Assembly: GCF_019112545.1 (NCBI RefSeq)
Contig: NW_025064904.1
Span: 248,001 to 312,000, forward strand
Direction: 5' to 3'
From: Guyanagaster necrorhizus
Lineage: Eukaryota; Basidiomycota; Agaricomycetes; Agaricales; Physalacriaceae
DNA: 64,000 bases
This document shows positions 1 through 9,358 of this stretch, piece by piece. A program made the position numbers and the translations under genes. The notes beneath the pieces are model-generated. The model did not search any database. It saw nothing but the letters and a program-made list of their open reading frames with translations, and was not told where the DNA came from. Numbering within the stretch: position 1 is the first letter of the stretch; each line of letters begins with the position of its first letter.

Positions 1-1104
1 CTGATCTCCGCGTGGCCAAGTGACGACACTGTGCCGTCCGAGGGTCTGGACGGTGTCAAGACGATATATAAAAAACTGAACACAGGACTAAAGGATATAG
101 AAACAGCATCTAATAATGAAGTCAAGTAGGTAGATTTTTGAGGACTCTTTCATGCTCGTTATTCACCCTTGGTTTTCCAGAGCGATCGACCAAACCCTAG
201 ATCAGATTGGTATACTCATTGCTCTGAGGCAAGCTACAGAAACCGGTAAGTTCTTGTTTCACCTATAGCCGTTAGCCACTCCACCGAAAAATATGAGCAC
301 AGCCGCGGACAAACGAAATAAGCGGCCTAATAGAGGTCCGTCACCGTCTTCGACTCCTACCCCAGCAGGTGTTCCTCCCGCGTCTGGCACTACGCGTGGT
401 GTTTCAATTACTCTACCGCCTCGGAACTCTGCTGGAACCCCGCTCTCGGTCGCCGTTTCCCGTGAGAAAACCCGCAGGGAGGGTATAGCCCGACAATTAC
501 CCCTTCGAGAAGGCCGAACTATTGCGTTTCACCCTCCTCCTAAACCTATCAAAGACGCTGACCAGAGCGATTGGATACTTGCTGTCATCACGAGGTGTAT
601 TAACGCCGACAAGCACAAGTATGCCCCCAATTGGTAGGACTTGACTGGAGCTCATGAATCTCTCGTTCTTAGGTATGAAGTCCGAGATGTCGACGACGAG
701 AATACAGAGTAAGTGACATTGCGGCTCCCTTGGCCCACTATCTCTCACTTGCCTTCCCCAAACTAGGACGTACCCTACGACGCTGAAATCGATTATTCCT
801 CTCCCGGATCCAAATGCACCTACAGGGACCCCGGAGAGTATCTCCGTGTGTCCCGAGTACGGCAAGGGAACTATCGTGCTGGCCCTTTATCCTGACACAA
901 GCTGTTTCTACCGGGCTGAGGTAGTTACTCCTCCCCGGGACATGCAACCAACCGGACGGGTGTGTTCTCTTTCTGATGAGATGACGTCTAATTGACTCAT
1001 CCACTCAGTCGTATTTGCCCACCTACGAGCTAAAATTCGAAGACGACGAAGAGCAATCTCAAATAATAAGTGCGCAATACGTCGTCGAGTTTCCTAAGGA
1101 TTAG
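1..1104 (+). CDS. SGF29: SAGA-associated factor 29 (Sgf29), 5' partial
   Basis: Sgf29 is the SAGA subunit that reads methylated H3K4 through a C-terminal double Tudor domain. The start lies left of the window. A helix-rich N-terminal part is readable from base 1 (exon about 1-119) and from 181, including the stretch ILIALRQATE. The joint between about 210 and 275 is uncertain, because the donor at 246 would leave a 30 nt intron and the donor at 210 a 66 nt one. Later exons are clear: to 618, 673-708, 767-959 and 1009-1104, all in frame. They encode the Tudor signature in order: WILAVI, YEVRDVDDEN, SIIPLP, VLALYPDTSCFYRAEV, YELKFEDD and YVVEFP. A Ser/Pro/Thr-rich linker precedes the Tudor region. 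Family assignment is firm; the 5' exon structure is not. Confidence 0.9.
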
Positions 1105-1804
1105 GATTATTTACAGTTTTACGATTTATGTTGCATTGTATCATCATTGTAGGTAGGATACCCTTTTTTGGAATTTGATGGGCCAATGGCGTTGTTGGGC
1201 CCCTGGTGTAAATATCTGGACCGAAAGACTCTTAAAGTGTTTATATGTAAGTGTGAGTTCGTCAGAAGAGAGGAATAATTCTAGTGTATCATCTATGGCT
1301 TTGAGAGTTGCCCAGGAGGGAACCATCAGTAAATGCTGTTTCACCCGAAAACTTTGATTCATAACGTGGTTCCTGCCACCCTCCAACTTGGCGCTGAAGG
1401 TGTATCTAGCATAAGCATCAATATCTGATTATACAAGAAAGAAGGAGCCTCGAGCCGCAACCTTAGCGCCTGCAGTATTACCGACTGTGGGAAGTCCGTG
1501 TGGGCAATAGGTTTCGACTGGAAGGCGAAAGCTCAGACGCGTTTTGTCACGATAGCTGTATGGCGCTCTACTACTCAAACGCCGCCTGGTTCAGATTTCG
1601 AGCAAGACCTTGCCATGACTGTTGGATTGGAAGAAAATGATCCTGCCGTTAGGGATTTTTGGAGAACTTTCGTCGTACTCCATCCATCGCTCGTGATGTC
1701 ATCCTGCATTTCAGCTCCGTCTCTTTTCGCCTTGCTTCCTGCGTGTGAAGTCTGAACACCTCTAGTACTAGGCAAGCTGTAATACAACGTGTAGATAGGG
1801 CCGA
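1105..1804. other. intergenic, convergent 3' ends
   Basis: About 700 nt between the stop codons of SGF29 and the EF-hand-like gene. Short open frames occur on both strands, but none has splice structure or a recognisable motif. I see no gene here. Confidence 0.6.
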
Positions 1805-2722
1805 CTACGCCAACTTTGCAGTAATCATCATACACTCAAAATCTGCCAAAGTCATTGACTTGTCCGGCGCAGAAGAGAAATTTTCGAGCATTTCGATAAT
1901 CTTATGTATCCAATGTATAAGAATGACGGAAGAAAAGCAGGACCGGAAGGAATATACCTCTTCAGCTTTCAGTTTTTCATTGAGCAATTTTGCGACACGT
2001 TGGATGTCGCCGGTCATTATTTTCTGGCGGGGCAAGTCCTCAGGCGTAGCGTTAGGGAAAAAGAGCGCAAAAGTTTCTAGGCAAGTTTGCTTTTGTCTTT
2101 CGGTCAACTGTTTGGGCTTCGTAGAATCCGAATCAGAGTCCGAGTCGCACGCACGGGCAGCAGTACGTGTGCGCCGACGCGATGGGGCTGAGTCCAGATA
2201 GTCATCATCTGAAGCATTATCTGATTCCTCCATATCAACGTCCACCGCCTGATAGTCACTCCCTGGATCACTGACTGGACGGGAGATCGCGTCTCCATCG
2301 CTATCTGTATATTCTTGGGCATAGTGTTCGAGCAAGATGGCACAAACAGCGCGCCAGTCATCCAAACTGACAGACAATTCTGTGGACACAATTGCACCCT
2401 CATCCCAACCCGATGCAGCTTGGCGAAATATGGTCAAGACTTGTTCGTCATCGGGAGGCAGGTCAAGGAGTTGCAGAGCAGATGGAATGGATGAAATTGG
2501 AATATTAGGAATTTGAGACGCGTCTATCTCATCTTCTGCTTCGATTAGGACATCCTCGACAAGAAATCCGCCGCCTCCGGACGAACTAGGAGATGCAATT
2601 TGTTTGTTCTTCTTCAAAGGTGGGGCCTCGATGAGATGAAGGGAATTTGCAGTGGAAGTGTACACCTTGTCGATTCGACGCTGAAGATATCGGGGAAGTA
2701 CAGAGAAAGCTGAAGCAGCCAT
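1805..2722 (-). CDS. EF-hand-like acidic protein, uncharacterised
   Basis: Two exons, 2722-1958 and 1900-1805, give 286 residues. The 57 nt intron (1901-1957) is a multiple of three and has no stop, so the unspliced frame also reads through. The N-terminus (MAASAFSVLPRYLQRRIDK) is followed by an acidic, Ser/Asp-rich middle with a basic RRRTRT patch. The C-terminal 90 residues are helical and EF-hand-like, resembling centrin or Rad33: a helix from LTERQKQTCLETFALFF, then MTGDIQRVAKLLNEKLKAEE, then a last helix ending FECMMITAKLA. The canonical calcium ligands are not obvious. A role in nucleotide-excision repair (Rad33-like) is only a guess. It shares a 209 nt divergent promoter with HSP20. 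Confidence 0.7.
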   Translation of the reverse strand: MAASAFSVLPRYLQRRIDKVYTSTANSLHLIEAPPLKKNKQIASPSSSGGGGFLVEDVLIEAEDEIDASQIPNIPISSIPSALQLLDLPPDDEQVLTIFRQAASGWDEGAIVSTELSVSLDDWRAVCAILLEHYAQEYTDSDGDAISRPVSDPGSDYQAVDVDMEESDNASDDDYLDSAPSRRRTRTAARACDSDSDSDSTKPKQLTERQKQTCLETFALFFPNATPEDLPRQKIMTGDIQRVAKLLNEKLKAEEVYSFRSCFSSVILIHWIHKIIEMLENFSSAPDKSMTLADFECMMITAKLA

Positions 2723-2881
2723 GATTGTTACTTGAAGGACGAAATTGGAAGCTGTGCTTGAGTTTGGCTTTAATTACGCTGGCGCTCGGCATCTTGGTGA
2801 CGTCACCCATTCGTCACTGGGGGGTTCCAGTATGTTCTCGTTTTGTGTGCTAGAAATGCCGTATTTGTGAGTCCGGTGAGG

Positions 2882-2888
2882 TATAAAA
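2882..2888 (+). promoter_or_regulatory. TATA box of HSP20
   Basis: TATAAAA lies 44 nt before the HSP20 ATG at 2932. About 50 nt further upstream (2825-2837) is a weak heat-shock-element-like array, TTC-N2-GTA-N2-TTC, in which the middle unit departs from GAA. Confidence 0.5.
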
Positions 2889-2931
2889 GAGAGAGATTTC
2901 CGTGTTTTCAGACAGCAATATTGTCCCCAAA

Positions 2932-3523
2932 ATGTCTATCACTAGACAGCTGTTTCGTGAATTCCGCCCTCTCTTCCGAATGCTCGAGGAGCCTATCACT
3001 CGTGCTCCTACCTCATATTCCTTGAGGTCTCACCCTTTCTTCGATGACCCCTTTTTCTCATCCCCAGGTTTTGGCCGACCTGCTGTTGATGTGACAGAGC
3101 AGGGCAACAAGTATGTCGTTGAAGCTGATCTTCCTGGTGTCGCGAAGGAGAACGTCGAGGTTCGAATTGGCGAAGGAGGTCGCAGCCTTACTATCGAGGG
3201 AAAGGTAGTGAGCAAAGCACCGGAACTGGAGCCAACGCAAGCCTCTGAAGGCGAACAAGCGTCTTCTACAGAAGGCATGTCTTCTTAGTTTACAATGTTT
3301 TCACTTGGCTGATAATATTGCGTTTGTAGTCACTAAAACCGATGCTCCCAACCAAATTTCTGCTGAAAGGCAGTTCTGGAGTAATTCTTCATTTACTCGT
3401 ACCGTCTGGCTGCCCCGTCTAGTCGACAGTAACGGTGTTTCTGCACAGCTCAAGGATGGTGTTTTGACCGTGACCATTCCAAAGGCCGAAGACAAGGCCA
3501 GCGTAGTCGTACCTGTGCAGTAG
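2932..3523 (+). CDS. HSP20: Hsp20 small heat-shock protein
   Basis: Exons 2932-3274 and 3330-3523 give 178 residues. An alpha-crystallin domain runs from PAVDVTEQGNKYVVEADLPG to the C-terminal strand GVLTVTIPKAE, with the conserved A-x-L-K-D-G-V-L signature seen as AQLKDGVLTV. It is an ATP-independent holdase forming cytosolic oligomers that bind unfolding proteins. A Glu/Pro/Ser-rich insert sits between beta strands, as is common in fungal Hsp20s. The tail ends VVVPVQ and lacks a clear I-x-I motif. An upstream in-frame start at 2902 would add 10 residues, but the ATG at 2932 fits family N-termini (MSITRQLFREF) and the TATA spacing. The intron appears to be GC-AG (3275-3329). Confidence 0.92.
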
Positions 3524-3794
3524 AACATTGTTTTTTGTAGTATACTTGTATAGTAGTATCCTTTGTATCCCAAAATCTGTATTTCCCCACTCATGCAACG
3601 CGTGATCCTCAGGTCGGAGCGAAAACGGCGAAAACGGATTTGGGATGTCGGCTTACCGCCCTACGTCGCGTGGACCAGATTTTCACTGGGCCAGTATTTT
3701 GATCTCCCGCCTTTGTAACGTGTCGCTTTTTCCGTCCTTCCTCCTTCCGGTCTTTCCTCATCCACCACCCAAAATTCTGTCTGCTACTGTCCCC

Positions 3795-5037
3795 ATGGCC
3801 TCCCACCACCCTCCTATTCCTCTTCTTCCGGCTGAGCTGATCCTCGTTGATTCAGATGTCGAGGCAGAAGTCGACCAGCTCGATTCTGATACAGAGGGTC
3901 TTGACGAGCCTGATGTCAACGGCGCTTCAGCCTCCGCGAACGACACCATGAGCGGTGCTCGGAGCAGCAGACCAGTTGGACAGACTCTTTTGCCCGGTAC
4001 GAAGTTGGAAAATATCATATCGGCGGACGGTGTGTATGTTTCATTCTCTGTCTCGGTTTGTTCGCTGGACAGTAATCAGGAGTGACGGGGAGTCTGTCAT
4101 TATCGAAGGAGGCCCTCTTCGTACTGTCCATCGCTACTGTATGCGTCTTTCGTCGCTGATTTTTTGACCCGAGAAATAGTTAACCTTCTATACAGGAAGA
4201 GTTCATAAAACGACTCGCCCAGGGTGGACTACGGCAAGCTAACTCTGAACGACGGTCTGCCGTGCAGTACCAGGATATGGGTGCGTATCGGACCTCGCTG
4301 TGAAGTCGAGTGCAACCCTAACAGTGCATACATCCAGCTGCTACGACTCTTCAATACCAAGAGTTCAGATTTCTGCAAGGCGTGTTCCGCATCCTCTTCT
4401 TTTGCGTCAGTCAAATAACAATCCATGTCTTCTAGATACGATCCCTACAGCCATATCCCTGGCTGATGCTATATTTCTCCGCGAAGAGATGGAGAAGCAA
4501 CTTTTTGACGAAGAACCTCCTCCTCTCAAACCTTCTACATCTACCGTGAACTACACATATCCTGTCATCCCACCACTTCCCTCTACAACCTCCCAACCTC
4601 TGAATGTGTCTTCCAAACCCAAGGGCAAGAGTCGCATGGCGAACGGAAGGGAAAAAAGCAATGGCAGCTCCAGCTGGGCTAACGGAAGTTCCAGTCATAA
4701 CGAGTCTACCTTCAACGAGATTCCTAACTTCCTCCTGGATGCCAGGCCATGGTGGCACTACTGGCCTAAAAAGCCTGCTGAAGTGCAGAACGGACTTGGG
4801 GAGACACGACCAAGCATACCTCATGATCCAACAGGTGCAGGGACCTCACCCCTGCCCACTTGCCCGCGAGTGGACGGAGCCAATGCTTCACGGCCAGGTA
4901 CTCCGAGCGTCACTGAAAGTCGGAGACGATCTGCCTCTCCCCGTCCTAGCCAGTCACAAACCCCGCTAAGCGAAGAAATATCACCAGAACCTAGACAAAA
5001 TATCAGCGAGATACGAGGAACCACTGCTGATTCCTAG
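3795..5037 (+). CDS. histone-fold protein (CBFD/NF-YB/HMF type), Dpb3/CHRAC-like
   Basis: Five exons (3795-4029, 4080-4138, 4196-4280, 4338-4379, 4436-5037) give a 340-residue frame. After an acidic N-terminus, the histone fold begins at LLPGTKLENII and continues ADGVTGSLSLSKEALFVLS, IATEEFIKRLAQGG, RQANSERRSAVQYQDMA and QYQEFRFLQDTIP. This is the H2A/NF-YC-like fold of DNA polymerase epsilon small subunits and chromatin-accessibility complexes. The C-terminal 200 residues are a low-complexity Ser/Pro/Asn-rich tail that includes WWHYWPKKPAE. The fold normally pairs with an H2B-like partner, which is not in this window. The fourth intron (4380-4435) uses a GC donor. The exact complex cannot be told from the sequence. 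Confidence 0.85.
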
Positions 5038-5448
5038 TTGGGTCTTCTGGCCGTCTCACGAGACCCTAGAGATTTGTCTGTAGGTTGCTGAGGCGCTGTA
5101 GTTGTATTTTTTGTTAGACTGGTTACTGTACACGAGAGTCGGTAATTGCACAGACAGCAGGTAACTGTGTACTAGGGTGGTGTTCGTAATATCGTTATTA
5201 GAAGAACGGGATAGCACCCTATTTATCATTTCTACAATATATCTCAGTTTTGCGCACAGTTTTCGATGATGCTGCCGCCTTAAGTCCAGAGTCCCGAAAC
5301 CCTCCTTGAACCAAATGAAGACGTCCTTCGCCAAGTAGCGCCGCTGACCTTATGTACAAGATTCGAGGCATTCTGATACGGTCGATCGGCCTTCTCCGCA
5401 GTACATAGTATCCAGTACACGAGCGGACCACGATGTTGTTTCCTAGTT
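5038..5448. other. flank left of rearranged block
   Basis: Non-coding 3' flank of the histone-fold gene. Its right end, at about 5448/5449, is the abrupt junction with bestrophin intron sequence. No target-site duplication matching the far end at 11016/11017 is visible. Confidence 0.5.
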
Positions 5449-5864
5449 ATCTAACACGCTGTTAGAGACCAGGATGGGAGAAAGTTGTGGTCAAATTTAT
5501 CAATCACGTCTCGGAACCTCACCCAAATGGTACGTTCTGTCGTCAAAGCAAGCCTCGCCTTAGGGTTAACATTGCGTCAGATCTGGATTCATATTCCTAA
5601 TGATAGACCATTGAGACAGGATGGGTCGAAGCAGACTGTACTTGAGAGTATCATCGAGAAGAAGACAATGATCAACTTGATCCAAGCCTTTGCTGTTTCT
5701 GTCAAGGTACTTCTTACCGAGTAACCCTGTTACTACTTTCCTCTAATCCTTGTTGGGATTGGATAGCACTTCCTACGAGGCGAGACGGGGGTCTACTATG
5801 AAGATCTCTACCCTCATCTCGTTTTTGCCCCAATTTGCATCAGAAGCGGCAACAAGCTACACCG
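5449..5864 (+). pseudogene. bestrophin-like fragment, exons 3-5 (decayed copy)
   Basis: This piece matches the minus strand at 60465-60882, the middle of the intact bestrophin-like gene, at high identity. It begins inside intron 2, carries exon 3 (LWSNLSITSRNLTQM), exon 4 (IWIHIPNDRPLRQDG through AFAVSVK), and the start of exon 5 (FLRGETGVYYEDLYP). Two C residues are missing after the codons for EDLYP, so the exon 5 frame is broken. The first codon of exon 3 encodes Asp where the intact copy has Tyr. The match stops at about 5864, where nucleolin-like sequence begins. Confidence 0.85.
5449..5864 (+). repeat. inverted duplication, segment Y (left copy)
   Basis: 416 nt here against 418 nt at 60465-60882 on the opposite strand. 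In the right copy this segment directly follows segment X, separated by about 2 nt. Here it lies about 3.5 kb upstream of X. Confidence 0.85.
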
Positions 5865-6699
5865 GTGATGACGCTGCGCCTCCAAAAAGATAGAACTTGC
5901 CAATGGTGCTGTTGCTCTCGCTGCCACCGACGAAGAAGCTACAAAATCCATCTTTGTTGGCAAACTTTCTTGGGGTGTTGATGACGAGCGACTAGCGACC
6001 GAGTTCGCTGAATGCGGCGAGGTCGTTTCTGCCCACGTTCAGCTTGACCGCAACACGGGCAAGTCTCGTGGATTCGGATACGTACACTTCACCTCGGCAG
6101 ACGCAGTGGAGAAAGCACTAGAAATGTCTGGTCATGAGATCGACGGACGTGCTATATTCGTCGACAGATCGCAACCCCCCTCTGCAGATCGCACGGCTGG
6201 TCGAGCCAGGAAGTTTGGTGATGAGACAAGCGAACCGAGCAGCACGCTCTTCTTGGGTAACCTCAGCTTCGATGCGAACGAGGACAACGTGTGGGAGTTC
6301 TTCAACGAGTATGGCGTGAAGAACGTCCGACTTCCAACGGACCGGGACACCGGGCGCATGAAAGGGTTTGGATACGTTAAGTTTGAGGATATTGAGGATG
6401 CGAAGAAAGCATTTACCGCCGCGCAAGGTCAGGAGATCGCTGGTAGGACTATCCGGGTTGACTATTCGCAACCGCGTGATGCTTCTGGTGGTGGCGGACG
6501 TGGAAGAGGTGGAGGCCGTGGATTTGGTGATCGCGGTGGACGCGGCGGCGGTAGAGGGTTTGGTGATCGTGGCGGACGTGGTGGTGGCAGAGGATTTGGT
6601 GGCGACCGTGGCGGACGCGGTGGAAGGGGCGGACGAGGAGGATTTAATCCTCGGTCAGGCGGTATCATGCCTTTCGAAAACAAAAAGATCACATTCTAA
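5865..6699 (+). pseudogene. nucleolin/Nsr1/Gar2-like RNA-binding protein, 5' truncated
   Basis: Nucleolin-family proteins act in pre-rRNA processing and carry an acidic Ser-rich N-terminus, two RRMs and a C-terminal RGG domain. Here RRM1 spans about 5950-6175 (RNP2 SIFVGKLSW, RNP1 SRGFGYVHF), RRM2 about 6244-6470 (TLFLGNLSF, KGFGYVKF), and the RGG/GGRGFGDR repeats 6480-6660. The frame ends at 6699 with ENKKITF. The acidic N-terminal region is absent: the sequence joins bestrophin DNA at about 5864. Just inside the joint, codons reading DDAAPPK are one base out of frame with the RRM frame, across a run of five A. The first in-frame ATG is at 6124, within RRM1. It looks like a beheaded gene, though the rest of the frame is intact. 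Confidence 0.8.
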
Positions 6700-6871
6700 A
6701 CCTGATTTTCATCTTGCATCCATGCTGATTATGTTCATTTTTTACTACCTCATTGTCCTCATGCTGTTAATGACCAATGTCTAAGACATTTACATGGATG
6801 AAACATGGTTACATTCGGTGAATTCATACGAAGTGATACAGAAAGGAAGTTGGATGGACCATCAATACAAA
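6700..6871. other. intergenic, convergent 3' ends
   Basis: 172 nt, AT-rich, between the nucleolin-like stop and the stop of the nucleotidyltransferase-like gene. Nothing else is seen. Confidence 0.5.
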
Positions 6872-7855
6872 CTACCCGATGTCTGTGTTGTCTGAGGCTT
6901 TGGGACTGGCAGAGGCTAAGAATATTGCCTTGTCCGCGTCGTTCAAGACTTCTTCAAGCTGAGCCATGACCTCTTTTTCTTCTTCAGTGTCTTTGTGCTC
7001 CCAATACGTCCTGACGTAACGAACAAGTTTTTCTTTCGGTGTATTTTTTGCCTCGTAATCGTCAAATGCAATGAGCATACCGTTTCGACTCAGCCACCCT
7101 ATGAGGTAATCAATATCAAACGAATCGGTGAGTGCTTTCTTCAAGGTTTTGGGACGGAGAGATTTGTAGATCTGGCACCAGCGCTGGAGTTTGGTGAGGA
7201 TTAAAATGGTGGGATGGAGGATGGGTAAAGCTAAAATTTGACTGTGAGAAGAACAAGACAATATAGAGAGGGAAGCACTTGCTCGTTTCGGAGGAAACAA
7301 TACATGGTATGTTGTAGACATGATCTACTGAATCTGGGAGACCAAGAGTTCCAGCTGAAAGTGTCTCGATAAGGACGTTGCTCTTGCTCCGGGAAAGAAG
7401 TTCAATTCCGGTGAACTTTGGACTGGACTTGACGGTAACTTCTCGGTCGTCAGAGAATGCATCCAAGTCCTGTATAGAGCCAATTTGTCAGACCAGATGT
7501 AGATATTGTACAGGTGATTGAGATACCTCAATGAAATAAAACTTAAGAATGTTCTCCATGAATCGTTTGTCAATCTCTGATACTTTCTCTCGCAGAGTCG
7601 AAAGGTCCAAGGCGTTTTTGGGGATTTCTATCAAAATATCTATATCGTATCTAACACAAGAACTGTCAGTCAATTATTTAAAGAGACCTTTTTTCCACCT
7701 ATCTCTGTGTATCGTTCACTACCAAGGAGACGCCAAGCAAACCCACCGATGTAGGCATGACGAATAGTGAGGTCGGTCAACATACTGGAGAGTGTTATTG
7801 CTGCATGTTCTTGTGAGTCAAGGCTGGTAGTTATGTGGATTTCTTTGGGCGCCAT
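6872..7855 (-). CDS. nucleotidyltransferase-like hypothetical protein
   Basis: Starts at 7855 (MAPKEIHI). The first exon carries YIGGFAWRLLGSERYTE and the next begins DIDILIEIPKN. Together these form a nucleotidyltransferase-fold pattern, a GG-containing helix followed by a D-x-D strand, as in many fungal stand-alone NTase-like proteins. Later exons read MENILKFYFIE, DLDAFSDDREVTVKSS, then LPILHPTILILTKLQRW and a C-terminal helical part ending PKASDNTDIG. Introns fall near 7647-7702, 7467-7526 and 7210-7290; the last has no unique solution. The first intron fits only AT-AC ends if the frame is kept. The substrate is unknown. A recently damaged gene is possible, since it lies in the rearranged block. 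Confidence 0.6.
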
Positions 7856-8008
7856 GAGGATGGTTGATAATGTCGAACAATGGCAAAAGACGAAGAGAGG
7901 AGTTCTAGCACAGCCATCATCGGGCTGATATTTCCGCTTTCACGTGCTTTCAAAGTCCACATGATTCTTGGCGGCACAGGTTTCGGAACTTGACCACAAT
8001 CCACGATA

Positions 8009-8856
8009 ATGTCTATGCAACCATCGCACATTTCTCTGCCCAACACCATTCGCACTATTATGTTCCCCAGTTCTGACGCTAAAGGAGACATCAGTCCATT
8101 CTCCCTGCCTCCTAAAACATTGGTTGACTTCTCTCTGTGGATGTTGAACAGAGCTGGGATAGTCGTGACGGAGTGGCGGGCTTTACTATATAGGCGGATG
8201 AATGTGCCATTAGTTCCTTTTGTGAGTATTATTTCTTATCATCGTCCCTGTAGTCTAAACCTCTTCAGAACTTTTCCTACATCGTTCCCGATGATAAGCT
8301 GCAAGAGGCGTCAGAAGTCCTCACTTCCATGGGCTTACCGCTATCTGTGCCCGACCCGCTATATCTTTCCACAGGAGGAGACTTATTTGCAAAGGCCCTC
8401 CTTCACAGAATAACTCTATCAGCTAATCTCGGGCCAGCGCGGTTCATCCTACTCTACCCATCATCCTTTTGCCCATTTCGTCCTTCCGAGCTGGAGTCTG
8501 TCAATCAACCCCTCTTTGGTCTTGATTTTTTGTCTGTACCGCTCAATGTGCCAACCGCATCAGCGACTTACGCATCTCTTGTCCGTACTGTAGCCGTGTA
8601 CAAGAGGCACAATGCCACGAGGAAGACGCTGTTAAGCGAGTTGGCTCAACTGGCACTCTATAACCTATATGACGGTGATTATGGGAAATATTCAGGAGAC
8701 GAGGATGACGACGAAGAAAGCGAAAGGGAAATACAGCAGGCCGTCGCTGTTGTACGTGGGTGGACTTGGAATGCAGATGAAGAATGGATTGGTGATGCGC
8801 TGGTGGAAGTCGTTGCTACATCTGCATATCGTAATCTTCCATGGACGGACTGTTGA
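8009..8856 (+). CDS. hypothetical basidiomycete protein
   Basis: Exons 8009-8221 and 8269-8856 join in frame to 266 residues. The intron has a clean GTGAGT donor and CTTCAG acceptor. The start could instead be the ATG at 8060. Readable segments include TLVDFSLWMLNRAGIVVTEW near the N-terminus, FSYIVPDDKLQEASEVLTSM right after the intron, and a C-terminal acidic stretch (YSGDEDDDEESERE) before the final helix. No membrane segment or catalytic motif was found. I do not recognise the family. It is divergent from the nucleotidyltransferase-like gene (153 nt between starts). Confidence 0.65.
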
Positions 8857-9358
8857 GGGTGCAGGCATTGGTTACAATATCAGGTAAGCTTTGCCACTAC
8901 CGCACCTCGTCAATATCAGCTAAGCCCTAGATTTGCAGTCTGAGCAAGCTCATACCAGCCAGAGGAATACATATAGCAACTATCATGTCACGATCACGTA
9001 CGGACATGTGTGGAGCCACGCCGATATTACTTGTTAGAAACCGGCCTTTCACAATTGAATGATGATGGTATATTTTTGCAGATAAGGGAAAGGATTGCCG
9101 ATTTATTATTGCTGTAATAACGAAGCAGAAGCTTAGGCATCATTTTCGACGACTAGGTCTGCCCTGGCTTCTCGAAGAGCTATTGAGGGGCATAGAAGAG
9201 GGTGTTTATATATTTTTATTCTTTTTGTATGATTCATACAGTCAATGTTAATGAACATCCATTTCATAATGATACTGTACTACTCTGACTACAATGTTTG
9301 GCCCGTTAGGATCGAGGAATGTTGCGTCGCCTTCATGGTCGTCGATTAATTTCTGTTT
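8857..9358. other. non-coding stretch before segment X
   Basis: About 500 nt with no supported gene. It runs up to the point near 9359 where identity with the right-hand bestrophin upstream region starts. Confidence 0.5.

Noticed and set aside
6462..6692. Proline-rich minus-strand frame
   Set aside because: Reverse of the Gly/Arg (RGG) repeats of the nucleolin-like gene.
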